From Bacteroidota bacterium (GTDB lineage: Bacteria > Bacteroidota > Bacteroidia > Bacteroidales > F082): a stretch of 35,263 nucleotides of DNA. A program made the translations under genes and the position numbers. The notes under the pieces were generated by a model that was not told the origin of the DNA, searched no databases, and worked only from the letters and a program-made list of their open reading frames with translations. The stretch lies in assembly GCA_003650425.1 (NCBI GenBank), contig QMPP01000008.1:1-35263 (forward strand), read 5' to 3'. This document shows positions 9,600 to 19,204 of this stretch, piece by piece (position 1 is the first letter of the stretch; every line of letters begins with the position of its first letter).

Positions 9600-10769
9600 T
9601 TATTTTACTAACGCAACTCGCTGGTAAATATGGTACAACTCTCCTCCTATTGCTTCTGCCGAAAATTCTTTTCTTGACTGCTGCCATAAGTTTTCAGAAT
9701 TAAAAATAATATTACCATCTAAAAATTCTCTAAGTTTTTGTTCCAAAGCATCTTCATCAGCCGGTTGAATTAAAATACCATTGGTTTTGTTAACCCTTTC
9801 GGGGATACCCCCCACAGCGGTAGCCAACACGGGTACTCCCATGCAGAAGGCTTCGTTAATCACCACCGGAAAGTTTTCGTAGTTACTAAACATCACCAAC
9901 AAATCGGCATCAGCCATTTCGGTAGCAATTTGCCGGCTATCCATCAAACCATGAAAAAAGATGCGTGATTTGTCCAGTTTTAATTCGGAAGCCAAATCTG
10001 TAACTCGCGAAAAATCAATTCCTTCGCCAATAAAGTGAAACTCGAAACCATCACGATCAGCCAGCCTGCTTAACACCCGCACTATTCCTGAAACATTTTT
10101 AGATACATCTTCAAAACAGGAAACATGCAATAGTTTTTTTCTTTTTCCGGGCTTCCAGGTCATTGGCTGCGTGTTCAAGAAAGGATCATCCACCACGTTT
10201 GCCAACAAACGATACTTGTTGTTGTACAAACGGTGTGCTTTCATGGCATTCATCATGTTTTGGGTAACCACCGTAACCATTTCAGCCTTTTTTACCACCA
10301 GCCGCGTTAACTGTATTCTGAAAAACCCATTAAAACCATTGGTAAGCGGTAAATACCGTGACCAGTGTTCACTAATCATAAATGGAATTCCTTTCATCCA
10401 TTTGTAATAGAGAGCCACCAATCCGAGCCTTGTTAATATGTGTACATGAATCACATCAAAAGTCCCCATTTCATGACGAATTTTGGCCATTCCCAACCGG
10501 TTGGCTTTCCAAAACTTAATGACTTTTCCCATTGGGTTAGCAGAAGCGTTGTAATAAACCCTCGCTACCTGCACCCCATCCTCTAATTGGTAATCAATTT
10601 CAAAACCGTCAATGGTTTTTTCCGTATCAACATGAGTGTAAACGGTTCCCACGGCACAAAACCGACTCACAGCGACAGCATGGCGATGCACGAACAAGCC
10701 CAGCATGGGATCGTAGCGGTGGGGATACCACCGAGCCAGAAAAAGCACTTTCAGGTTTTTTGGGTTCAT
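9600..10769 (-). CDS. Glycosyltransferase family 4
   Basis: GT-B fold; HVHILTRLG, FHGLMDSRQIATEMADADLLVMFSNYENFPVVINEAFCMGVPVLATAVGGIPERV. Confidence 0.9.
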   Translation of the reverse strand: MNPKNLKVLFLARWYPHRYDPMLGLFVHRHAVAVSRFCAVGTVYTHVDTEKTIDGFEIDYQLEDGVQVARVYYNASANPMGKVIKFWKANRLGMAKIRHEMGTFDVIHVHILTRLGLVALYYKWMKGIPFMISEHWSRYLPLTNGFNGFFRIQLTRLVVKKAEMVTVVTQNMMNAMKAHRLYNNKYRLLANVVDDPFLNTQPMTWKPGKRKKLLHVSCFEDVSKNVSGIVRVLSRLADRDGFEFHFIGEGIDFSRVTDLASELKLDKSRIFFHGLMDSRQIATEMADADLLVMFSNYENFPVVINEAFCMGVPVLATAVGGIPERVNKTNGILIQPADEDALEQKLREFLDGNIIFNSENLWQQSRKEFSAEAIGGELYHIYQRVALVK

Positions 10770-10779
10770 ATTAACAATG

Positions 10780-11307
10780 TTAACTCGTTGAATGGTTAAA
10801 CATCCGGCTTACCACATTCAAAGCGTATTTAAGACGCTCCTTTCCCTGCCCCCTGATGACAGTATAAGGCAGGTTACGTACCTTCATTTCCTTAACATAC
10901 AACTCAAAAAGTTCCAATCTATTATCCGGGTTCTCCCTTAAAATATCAGGATCCCATGCTATATCGGGATAGCAGAGCAAGTACAAATCGTAAGGATATT
11001 TCTTTATTTCAAACTCTATCCAGGGGTCACATTTGTTAAAAACCACTTCACTCCATATTTTAGTCACCAAGGGTTCAGTATCGCAAAACAACAAATTTGT
11101 AGCCACGTTAGCCAGCGACTCCTCCCGCTCCTTCTGCCCTTTGGCGATAAAAACAATGTCGTCAAAATCGTACTCTGGCCCGTTGACTTCCAGATATTCA
11201 CGTGCGTATTCGGGTACCCAAACTGTGTTAAAATGTTTGGCCAGCTCTTTCGCCAGCCACGATTTTCCCGTTGACTCCGGACCCGTTATGGCAATTCTTT
11301 TAAGCAT
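10780..11307 (-). CDS. NadR-type ribosylnicotinamide kinase-like ATPase
   Basis: MLKRIAITGPESTGKSWLAKELAKHF...VPEYAREYLE; start set to ATG at 11307, overlapping the PnuC stop (ATGCTTAA), rather than the track start 11328. Confidence 0.82.
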   Translation of the reverse strand: MLKRIAITGPESTGKSWLAKELAKHFNTVWVPEYAREYLEVNGPEYDFDDIVFIAKGQKEREESLANVATNLLFCDTEPLVTKIWSEVVFNKCDPWIEFEIKKYPYDLYLLCYPDIAWDPDILRENPDNRLELFELYVKEMKVRNLPYTVIRGQGKERLKYALNVVSRMFNHSTS

Positions 11308-12013
11308 CAACCTGTTTTTGATTCTCAATAATTTTTCGCCATGAGAAGTAACCCATGATGGCCAGTACTAAAAAGATGGAGTATTGAATTCCGGTAAAGC
11401 CGTAACCTTTCACAAAATAGAGCGGGATAGAAACGATATTTCCAGCAATCCACAACGTCCAGTTTTCAATTTTTTTATTGGCCATCAGCCACATGGCCGA
11501 AAAAAACACGCCGGTAGTAAAAGTATCTAAAAAGGGTGTGGCCATTCTGAAATCGGTCAGGTTTCCGGAGGTAAGTTTTTTTAAAGCATAGTCAACACTC
11601 TCGCTAAAACCCAGCTTGTTGGGCATCACATCAAAATGGCGGTAAACCAGGATGACAAATATGGAAGTAAAAATAAAAATTCCGATGGCCTTTAGTTTAT
11701 CAGCAACATTCGTTCTGGAAATGACAATATGAGTATTGTTATCATCAACTGCCTTATGCCATTGATACCAGCCGTAAATACTCATCAGTGTATAGTAAAC
11801 ATTGATAATCAAATCGCCATAGAGATTCCATTGTGAGAGCAGGTAAACATAAATGCCCGTGCTGATAATACCGGTGGGAAAGACAAGGATGTTTTCTTTG
11901 CGTGCATAAAAAACACTAATCACGCCAAAAATTGCGGCCAATAACTCTAACAGAATGTTATACCATGCCGCGGCTTCGTAGGGCGCGATAAAAAAATGAA
12001 TCAGGTCGCTCAT
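11300..12013 (-). CDS. PnuC-family transporter (nicotinamide riboside or thiamine)
   Basis: LELLAAIFGVISVFYARKENILVFPTGIISTGIYVYLL...YYTLMSIYGWYQW: PnuC family. Confidence 0.87.
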   Translation of the reverse strand: MSDLIHFFIAPYEAAAWYNILLELLAAIFGVISVFYARKENILVFPTGIISTGIYVYLLSQWNLYGDLIINVYYTLMSIYGWYQWHKAVDDNNTHIVISRTNVADKLKAIGIFIFTSIFVILVYRHFDVMPNKLGFSESVDYALKKLTSGNLTDFRMATPFLDTFTTGVFFSAMWLMANKKIENWTLWIAGNIVSIPLYFVKGYGFTGIQYSIFLVLAIMGYFSWRKIIENQKQVDA

Positions 12014-12025
12014 TAAATTAGATTA

Positions 12026-12286
12026 TTAATGTTTTTCCAAATCGGTATTAATAATTTTTAAAATAAACACCGAATGTGGCAACTCAAACGATTGGTGTAT
12101 CTCTTTGGTAAGGGCATTCATTACATCAAAATAATTGCCAAACACCTGCGTGCTCATACCATTGGTTTGAACCGTAAGCGTCTTGTATTTATTCATTCTG
12201 TCGATAAAATCTAAAATCGGAGGAATAAATTCATCCTTTAGCGGATAATAACTGATATCTACTGAAATTTTCATCGTAACATTCAT
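12026..12286 (-). CDS. Small thiamine-binding (MTH1187/YkoF-like) domain protein
   Basis: 86 aa; ISVDISYYPLKDEFIPPILDFI...TNGMSTQVFGNYFDVMNALTKEIHQSF resembles the Thiamine_BP (MTH1187/YkoF) superfamily; next to PnuC. Confidence 0.65.
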   Translation of the reverse strand: MNVTMKISVDISYYPLKDEFIPPILDFIDRMNKYKTLTVQTNGMSTQVFGNYFDVMNALTKEIHQSFELPHSVFILKIINTDLEKH

Positions 12287-12503
12287 TTATCGGTATTCAA
12301 TGGAATTTGCTTTCTGATTTTCAATATTCTTCATAAACAATTGGCGAGTTAACTTTAAACAAGTTCAATAAATTATCCTAACTCGATTCTTAACTCGGCA
12401 AAAGTAAATTAAATAACGTGTAAAAAAAAGCATTCTGGTATAAGCTTCACATCGACAATAATTTTATTTTTGCAATTATTATATTTCATATAAATTATAC
12501 AAC

Positions 12504-12962
12504 ATGACGAAGAGGTATTTGGTTACAGTCGGGGTTTTTGGTTTTTTGGCGGTGATATTTGGCACCATTGGTAATCACGTCTTAAAAGATAAACTAATTA
12601 CAGCCAACCTGGAAAGCTTTCAAACAGGCGTCCAATACATGATGTATCACACACTGGCACTGTTAGCCCTTTCGTTTGGCCATAAAATGTTCTCCAAATC
12701 GTTTTTAAACGTTGTTTATGTACTTTTCTTCGTGGGGATTGTACTTTTTTCGTTTGGGCTTATCATCCAATCAACCACCGAATATACAGCTTTAGGCTTA
12801 GGGCCGATGTCGTTTTTAATTCCCATGGGCGGTCTTTCGTTTTTGGCTGGATGGGTTTACATTATCTATATGGGCTTGAATTTCAAACATACTAAAAGTC
12901 ATAGCAAGCACCATCATTCGCGATCAAGTTCAAGCTCCTCATCAAATAGTAGTGAAGAGTAA
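12504..12962 (+). CDS. DUF423 family small membrane protein with Ser/His-rich tail
   Basis: FLAVIFGTIGNHVLKDKL...FQTGVQYMMYHTLALLAL pattern of DUF423; four TM helices. Confidence 0.82.
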   Translation: MTKRYLVTVGVFGFLAVIFGTIGNHVLKDKLITANLESFQTGVQYMMYHTLALLALSFGHKMFSKSFLNVVYVLFFVGIVLFSFGLIIQSTTEYTALGLGPMSFLIPMGGLSFLAGWVYIIYMGLNFKHTKSHSKHHHSRSSSSSSSNSSEE

Positions 12963-12984
12963 ATAGTAAACAAAAAAATAAATT

Positions 12985-14277
12985 ATGTTTATTCCTGATA
13001 TTGAGAAACAATCGGTTAAAGATATCAAGAGGTATCAGGAAAAAGAGTTGCAAAAACTGCTTCCCTATCTCAAAACTCACTCGGCCTTTTATGGTGCGCT
13101 GTTTCGTGAAAACAACATTAGTATTGAAGATATTACCACGCTGGAGGATTTGACTAAAATTCCTCCCACAACCAAACACGACCTTCAAACCCGTACCAAC
13201 GACTTTCTTTGCGTTGACAAAAGGCAGATAATTGATTATGTTACCACTTCGGGCACATTGGGTGAACCGGTAACTTTTGCCATAACCGACAACGACTTGG
13301 AACGGCTGGCCTACAACGAGTACATATCGTTTGCCTGCGCCGGCGTAACCAACGAAGATACTTTTCAATTGATGGTTACTATGGACAAACGCTTTATGGC
13401 AGGGCTGGCCTATTATCTGGGATTGCGAAAACTGGGAGCCGGCATCATCCGAACCGGCCCGGGGTTGCAAGAGTTACAGTTTGAAAGCATTCATCAGCAT
13501 CAACCCACGGGATTGGTTTCGGTTCCATCTTTTTTACCTAAACTGATAAGCTACGCTGAAGCCCAAGGTATCAATTACAACAACACGAGCATCAAAAAAG
13601 CTGTTTGTATTGGCGAGCCTATCCGCAACAACGATTTCACCTTAAATACCCTTGGCAAAAAAATTACCGATAAATGGAATATTAAGCTCTACTCTACGTA
13701 CGCTTCCACCGAAATGGGGACTGCTTTTACGGAGTGTGATGCCGGTAAAGGAGGTCATCATCACCCGGAAATGATTATCGTAGAATTTTTAGATGAAAAC
13801 AATCAGCCAGTTGGTGAAGATGAGCCGGGCGAGGTAACCATTACCACACTTGGGGTAGAAGCCATGCCGCTGCTACGATTTAAAACCGGCGATATCTGTT
13901 ACCATCATACCGAACCCTGCACCTGCGGAAGAAACACACTACGTCTGGGTCCGGTGATAGGCCGTAAAAAGCAGATGTTAAAATTTAAGGGTACTACCCT
14001 ATTCCCACCTGCTATTTACGATGTTTTAAACGAAATCGACTGCATCGAAAACTACATTATCGAAGTCTCAACTAATAGTCTGGGAACCGATCAAATCTTA
14101 ATTAAGGCAGGATGTAATCAGGATAAACCTCTTTCGGAGAAAAGTATTAAAGATCACTTTAGAGCCAGGTTGCGGGTAGCCCCTGAAATTTCATTTTATG
14201 ATATAAGTGAAATTCGCAAGCAACAATTTCCATCAGGAAACCGAAAACCCATTACCTTTATCGACAAAAGAAAATAA
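12985..14277 (+). CDS. Phenylacetate-CoA ligase-like (PaaK-like) AMP-forming enzyme
   Basis: TSGTLGEPVTF, YASTEMG, FKTGDIC, RLGPVIGRKKQMLKFKGTTLFPPAIYDVL. Confidence 0.85.
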   Translation: MFIPDIEKQSVKDIKRYQEKELQKLLPYLKTHSAFYGALFRENNISIEDITTLEDLTKIPPTTKHDLQTRTNDFLCVDKRQIIDYVTTSGTLGEPVTFAITDNDLERLAYNEYISFACAGVTNEDTFQLMVTMDKRFMAGLAYYLGLRKLGAGIIRTGPGLQELQFESIHQHQPTGLVSVPSFLPKLISYAEAQGINYNNTSIKKAVCIGEPIRNNDFTLNTLGKKITDKWNIKLYSTYASTEMGTAFTECDAGKGGHHHPEMIIVEFLDENNQPVGEDEPGEVTITTLGVEAMPLLRFKTGDICYHHTEPCTCGRNTLRLGPVIGRKKQMLKFKGTTLFPPAIYDVLNEIDCIENYIIEVSTNSLGTDQILIKAGCNQDKPLSEKSIKDHFRARLRVAPEISFYDISEIRKQQFPSGNRKPITFIDKRK

Positions 14278-14308
14278 ATCAGGTAAAAATTCAAATTCAG
14301 TCACTAAA

Positions 14309-14959
14309 ATGATTAGCAGCATAAACCTTTTGAAAAAAATATTATTAGTGATGTTAATAGTACTTTTCAGTATTAACCTCAAAGCTCAAAACAGTATTGA
14401 GGCCTATAAAACAAATTCGATTACTTTTTTAGGCCTTGATTACACGGGCGCCATTTTCATTGGTACCAACGGCTTTAGTGATCCGACAGCCCTAAAACCG
14501 CTGACCCAATCGTGGAACAGCCTCTTTGTTACCGAACACAATAAATACAACATTCAAAAATGGTTTCATGTTCTAACTACTGTCCGGCTCAACCTCGTTA
14601 GCACACGAAACAACCAAACCAATTTTTTTAACCGCGTAACCGATAAACACATCGAGTTACCGCATCTTACCAAAAGTGATTTAGAAACAATCGTAAGCAG
14701 CTATCCCGATACACCCGAAAAAGGAGTTTCGCTGATCTTTATAGTCGATGCTTACGACAAAACTACCGCTATAGCCTATTATCACTTTGTATTCTTCGAT
14801 AACCTCACTAAAAAAATATTGTTATCCTATCCTGTTACCGGAACCGCAGGAGGCGGTGGACTGCGGAATTACTGGGCTAACGCTTGCTATGAAGCAATTA
14901 TTAAAGGAGGAAAACAATTTAGTGCTACAGCCGGTTTTTATCGTAACTACACCAATTAG
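14309..14959 (+). CDS. Uncharacterised secreted protein, about 216 aa
   Basis: Start set to ATG 14309 because it yields a signal peptide (MISSINLLKKILLVMLIVLFSINLKAQNS). The track start 14207 lies inside the upstream CDS. Confidence 0.7.
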   Translation: MISSINLLKKILLVMLIVLFSINLKAQNSIEAYKTNSITFLGLDYTGAIFIGTNGFSDPTALKPLTQSWNSLFVTEHNKYNIQKWFHVLTTVRLNLVSTRNNQTNFFNRVTDKHIELPHLTKSDLETIVSSYPDTPEKGVSLIFIVDAYDKTTAIAYYHFVFFDNLTKKILLSYPVTGTAGGGGLRNYWANACYEAIIKGGKQFSATAGFYRNYTN

Positions 14960-14967
14960 TGCAGGGG

Positions 14968-15000
14968 TTGCTTGCTGTTTCCCGAGTATGTTTATCTTTG
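14968..15000 (+). promoter_or_regulatory. Bacteroidota-type promoter upstream of the glycosyltransferase
   Basis: TATCTTTG at 14993-15000; TTG at 14972 (spacer 18) or 14968 (spacer 22). Confidence 0.5.
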
Positions 15001-15022
15001 CCTGTTCTTTAAAACAGTTAAT

Positions 15023-16165
15023 TTGAAAATAGCGGTCAACACCAGGTTATTGCTTAAAAACAAACTCGAGGGGATTGGATGGTTCACCTACGAATCGTTC
15101 AAAAGAATCGTGCAAAATCATCCCGAACACGAGTTTCACTTTATTTTCGACCGACCATGGGATGAAACGTTTATTTTTGGGAACAACATAATTCCCCACA
15201 AAATCAGTCCCCCGGCACGCCATCCTTTTTTAATCTGGTCATGGTACGAAATCTCTTTACCACGCTTACTAAAAAAGATAAAACCCGATTTGTTAGTTTC
15301 ACCGGATGCTTTTAACACCCTGCACTCCAAGGTAAAAAAGCTTACGGTTATTCACGATCTTAACTTTGAACACCATCCGGAGCAAATGACCTTGTTAAAC
15401 CGAAAACTCTACCAATATTACACGCCAAAAATTGTTAAAAACGCCGACAGGATTGCCACTGTTTCAACCTTTTCAAAACAGGACATCGTAAAACATTATG
15501 GCATCGACCAGGATAAAGTTGATGTGGTGTACAATGGTTCAAACAGCAAGTTTAAACCCATCACAACGCAGGAGCAGGCCGAAACAAAGGCTCACTACAC
15601 CAATGGTGCCCCCTATTTTATCTTCATCGGTGCACTCAACCCACGAAAAAACCTGGCTCGCCTTTTTAACGCTTTCGACTTGTTTAAAAAAGCTACCGGC
15701 AGCCACATTAAATATGTCATTGTAGGCGAAAGAATGTACTGGTCGCGCGATATTAAAGAGGCATACGAAACCATGGAGTTTCGGAACGATGTAATATTCA
15801 CCGGAAGGTTGGAGCCCGATCAACTTGGCAAAGTGCTTGGGTCGGCCATAGCCATTACCTACGTTTCTATTTTTGAAGGATTTGGAATCCCCATCATCGA
15901 AGCCTTTAATGCAGAGGTTCCCGTTATTACCGCCAACACCAGCTCAATGCCCGAAGTGGCAGGCGATGCAGCCCTTATCATCAACCCATTTGATATTGAC
16001 AAAATGGCTGAAGCCATGAAAATTATATCAACCGACGAAGTCCTGCGACAAAGTTTGATTGCAAAAGGAAAAGTGCAAAAGCAAAAGTTTAGTTGGAACA
16101 AAACAGCTGACCACCTTTGGCACTCTATCGATAAAACATTAAACAGCAAACCACAAACCAAATAA
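15023..16165 (+). CDS. Glycosyltransferase (GT-B, family 4)
   Basis: TTG start at 15023 gives LKIAVNTRLLLKNKLEGIGWFTYESF; later GALNPRKNLARLF, VSIFEGFGIPIIEAFNAEVPVITANTSSMPEVAGDAALIINP. Confidence 0.85.
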   Translation: MKIAVNTRLLLKNKLEGIGWFTYESFKRIVQNHPEHEFHFIFDRPWDETFIFGNNIIPHKISPPARHPFLIWSWYEISLPRLLKKIKPDLLVSPDAFNTLHSKVKKLTVIHDLNFEHHPEQMTLLNRKLYQYYTPKIVKNADRIATVSTFSKQDIVKHYGIDQDKVDVVYNGSNSKFKPITTQEQAETKAHYTNGAPYFIFIGALNPRKNLARLFNAFDLFKKATGSHIKYVIVGERMYWSRDIKEAYETMEFRNDVIFTGRLEPDQLGKVLGSAIAITYVSIFEGFGIPIIEAFNAEVPVITANTSSMPEVAGDAALIINPFDIDKMAEAMKIISTDEVLRQSLIAKGKVQKQKFSWNKTADHLWHSIDKTLNSKPQTK

Positions 16166-16166
16166 T

Positions 16167-17447
16167 ATGAATATACTTGTTTTAGGTTCAGGAGGCCGCG
16201 AATATGCCCTTGCCTGGAAAATAGCCCAAAGTCCGAAAACAGATAAGCTGTTTATCGCCCCGGGAAACGCGGGAACCGGTGTTTTGGGAGTTAACCTGCC
16301 CATTGAAACTACTGAATTTGAGAACATAAAAAAAGCAGTAGTGGAAAACGATATCGATATGGTAGTTGTCGGACCTGAAAACCCGCTGGTAGAGGGTATT
16401 CACGATTTCTTTATAGCAGATGATTATCTAAAGAAGATTAAAATTATTGGCCCTCTGAAAGAGGGAGCCAGACTGGAAGGGTCGAAAGATTTTGCCAAGC
16501 AGTTTATGGTAAAAAACCATATTCCTACGGCTGCTTATAAAACTTTTAACCATGATAACTTAGATGAAGGCTATACTTTTTTGGAATCGTTACAACCGCC
16601 TTATGTTTTAAAGGCTGACGGATTAGCCGCCGGCAAGGGCGTGGTAATTGTTAACAACCTTGAGGAAGCCAAATCGGAGCTTAAGGCCATGATTGAAGAG
16701 GCAAAATTTGGTGATGCCTCGGCAAACGTGGTTGTCGAAGAATTTTTGTCAGGCATCGAGCTGTCGGTGTTCGTAATAACCGATGGCAATTCTTACCTTT
16801 TGCTCCCCGAGGCAAAAGATTACAAGCGCATAGGGGAAGGCGACACCGGGCTTAATACCGGAGGCATGGGGTCGATTTCGCCGGTTCCTTTTGCCGGAAA
16901 AGAGTTTATGAGCAAAATTGAGGAAAAAATTATCAAACCCACCATCAACGGACTTAAATCGGATGGTATTCCTTATCAGGGATTTATCTTTTTCGGGTTG
17001 ATAAAAGTGGACGACGAACCTTTTGTAATTGAATATAATTGCCGGTTGGGTGACCCCGAAACAGAATCGATCATTCCCCGAATTAATAGTGACTTGGTGG
17101 ACATCCTGACAGCCACGGCTGATGGCACTCTTCATGAACAAAAAATAAGCATTGACGATCGCTATGCAGCTACGGTTATGCTGGTTTCGGGAGGATATCC
17201 CAAACAATATGAAAAGGGTAAAACCATTTCGGGACTTGACAATGTGAACAATTGTATTTTGTTTCACGCGGGTACTACTACTGATGTGGAGAGTATGGAA
17301 GTAAAAACCAGCGGCGGGCGGGTATTGGCAATTACTGCTTTGGGGAATAACTTGAAGGAAGCGTTAAACACGGCCTATCAAAATGCAGAGATAATACAAT
17401 ACGAAAGAAAAAATTATCGTAAGGACATTGGGTTCGACCTTCTATAG
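16167..17447 (+). CDS. purD: Phosphoribosylamine--glycine ligase
   Basis: MNILVLGSGGREYALAWKIAQS, KADGLAAGKGVVI, DYKRIGEGDTGLNTGGMGSISP, RLGDPETE. Confidence 0.97.
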   Translation: MNILVLGSGGREYALAWKIAQSPKTDKLFIAPGNAGTGVLGVNLPIETTEFENIKKAVVENDIDMVVVGPENPLVEGIHDFFIADDYLKKIKIIGPLKEGARLEGSKDFAKQFMVKNHIPTAAYKTFNHDNLDEGYTFLESLQPPYVLKADGLAAGKGVVIVNNLEEAKSELKAMIEEAKFGDASANVVVEEFLSGIELSVFVITDGNSYLLLPEAKDYKRIGEGDTGLNTGGMGSISPVPFAGKEFMSKIEEKIIKPTINGLKSDGIPYQGFIFFGLIKVDDEPFVIEYNCRLGDPETESIIPRINSDLVDILTATADGTLHEQKISIDDRYAATVMLVSGGYPKQYEKGKTISGLDNVNNCILFHAGTTTDVESMEVKTSGGRVLAITALGNNLKEALNTAYQNAEIIQYERKNYRKDIGFDLL

Positions 17448-17462
17448 CGTTCTGTTTCAACT

Positions 17463-18470
17463 ATGCTTAAATTTTTTAACAAGGGTTTTTTCGTACAATA
17501 TGCTTTCACTTTCGTGTTGGGATTGTTGCTTTGGTTGCCGGCGATAGTTATGTCACCACTCGTCGAAGAACCCAACTTTTATTGGGGAGAGTTGGCCAAA
17601 GTAATTTTTGATGTTAATACAAATTTTCCGGTTACAGGCATTATTTTGGCCTATTTACTCGTATATATCACAGCTCTTTTCATCAACCGAATGGCCACAG
17701 ATTTTGGCTTAGTAAGTAAAACCAGTACCCTGCCTCTGTTTGTCTTTATTGTAATGATCGGCTTTTCACCATCCTTTCACTACATGTCGCCATTCATTAT
17801 TATACTGCCTCTTTTAATGCTGCTGTATCTTCTGCTCTTTAAGCACTACCATAATGAAAACAATGTTTTTCTTTCGTTTGATACAGGCGTTATTTTAGGA
17901 ATAATAGCCTTAATTTATCCACCAACGGCTATTGTTATTCTTGTGATATGGATTTCTCTACTCTCTTTTAAAGGGATTTCGTGGCGCAATTTTGTGGTTA
18001 GTTTACTAGGACTTCTTTTCCCGGCATTTTTAGCTTACAGTTACTATTTCTTTTCAGGCAACGAGTCGCTTGCTGCCGGTCTTTTTCCGATAAAGACGTT
18101 GTTCAACTTTAACCTGACGTATTTCCCTTTATCGTTGAACTCATTACTGAACCTGATACTGCTTCTGGTTTCATTTATTTCAGCCATTAAAGTAATGCAG
18201 CAACAAAAAAATCTAACAATTCAACAACGAAGCCATTATACGGCAGTCGCGGTATCAATCTTCTTACTCTTATTTGTTCAACTTTTTTTGAGTCTTCAGC
18301 TTAGCACCAGCTTGTTGCTGGTACCTGCCGCAGCACTCACCGTTAGCAACATGTTAAGCAACAGTTCTCTAAAATCAAAATGGATTAATTTATTGCTTGT
18401 TTCGGTTGTGATAGTCTCGTTGATTAACTCCTTTTTACCAATGATTTATGCTACTTGGGAATTATTATAG
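17463..18470 (+). CDS. DUF6427-like integral membrane protein
   Basis: 335 aa polytopic membrane protein starting [27 protein letters not shown]; resembles the Bacteroidota DUF6427 family. Confidence 0.65.
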   Translation: MLKFFNKGFFVQYAFTFVLGLLLWLPAIVMSPLVEEPNFYWGELAKVIFDVNTNFPVTGIILAYLLVYITALFINRMATDFGLVSKTSTLPLFVFIVMIGFSPSFHYMSPFIIILPLLMLLYLLLFKHYHNENNVFLSFDTGVILGIIALIYPPTAIVILVIWISLLSFKGISWRNFVVSLLGLLFPAFLAYSYYFFSGNESLAAGLFPIKTLFNFNLTYFPLSLNSLLNLILLLVSFISAIKVMQQQKNLTIQQRSHYTAVAVSIFLLLFVQLFLSLQLSTSLLLVPAAALTVSNMLSNSSLKSKWINLLLVSVVIVSLINSFLPMIYATWELL

Positions 18471-19044
18471 TAACGCTATCGAGGCCGGGTGTGATGAAGC
18501 CGGTCGGGGATGCCTTGCCGGGCCTGTCTTTGCCGCGGCAGTAATCTTGCCCACTGACTTTAAAAATGAGCTTCTTAATGATTCCAAACAGCTATCTGAA
18601 AAGAAAAGAGTTTTCCTGCGTGAGATGATCGAAAAGGAGGCAGTTGCCTGGGCAGTTGCCACAGTGGATGCACCCGAAATTGATGAAATCAATATTTTAA
18701 ATGCCTCTTTTCTTGCCATGCACCGAGCCATCGAACAACTTACCATTCTCCCAGAACACCTGTTGATAGATGGTAACCGGTTCAAACCATACAAGACCAT
18801 ACCGCATCATTGCATTATTAGAGGTGATGGAAAGTACCTCTCCATTGCCGCCGCCTCCATTTTGGCTAAAACCTACCGCGACGATTTTATGAAACGGATT
18901 CATGAAGAATATCCATCTTACGGCTGGAAAAGTAATAAAGGCTATCCAACTATGCAACATAAAATTGCCATCCGTGAGCATGGCTTCACCCCCTGGCACA
19001 GGAAAACCTTTAATGCCAATATTCAAACCAAAATGAAATTCTGA
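18448..19044 (+). CDS. rnhB: Ribonuclease HII
   Basis: [56 protein letters not shown]; 23-nt overlap with the preceding ORF. Confidence 0.96.
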   Translation: MLLGNYYSNAIEAGCDEAGRGCLAGPVFAAAVILPTDFKNELLNDSKQLSEKKRVFLREMIEKEAVAWAVATVDAPEIDEINILNASFLAMHRAIEQLTILPEHLLIDGNRFKPYKTIPHHCIIRGDGKYLSIAAASILAKTYRDDFMKRIHEEYPSYGWKSNKGYPTMQHKIAIREHGFTPWHRKTFNANIQTKMKF

Positions 19045-19163
19045 CGTGTGATTGCATCACCAATGCAAAACGAAGTTTATCATGTTATTAAAACCATAAA
19101 ATCAATAACATAGAAGCTTTTATAAAACTTGTTAAAACAAATTTTCGATTCATTCTTTTTTAA

Positions 19164-19171
19164 TATCTTTG
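19164..19171 (+). promoter_or_regulatory. TATCTTTG -7 box of the PPDK gene
   Basis: TATCTTTG matches TAnnTTTG, 33 nt before ATG 19205; no clear -33 element. Confidence 0.45.
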
Positions 19172-19204
19172 CCTTTCTTTTTAAAACTAATTAATAGTAA
19201 AGAA

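Noticed and set aside
12287-12398. TPP riboswitch upstream of the thiamine-BP/PnuC cluster
   Set aside because: I looked for the CUGAGA and related TPP core sequences on the minus strand and did not find them.
12892-13470. 192-aa minus-strand ORF opposite the PaaK-like gene
   Set aside because: Antisense to a clear CDS with conserved motifs; composition shows no family features, so it is a coding-strand shadow.
16749-17267. 172-aa minus-strand ORF opposite purD
   Set aside because: Fully inside purD, which has strong family motifs; shadow ORF.
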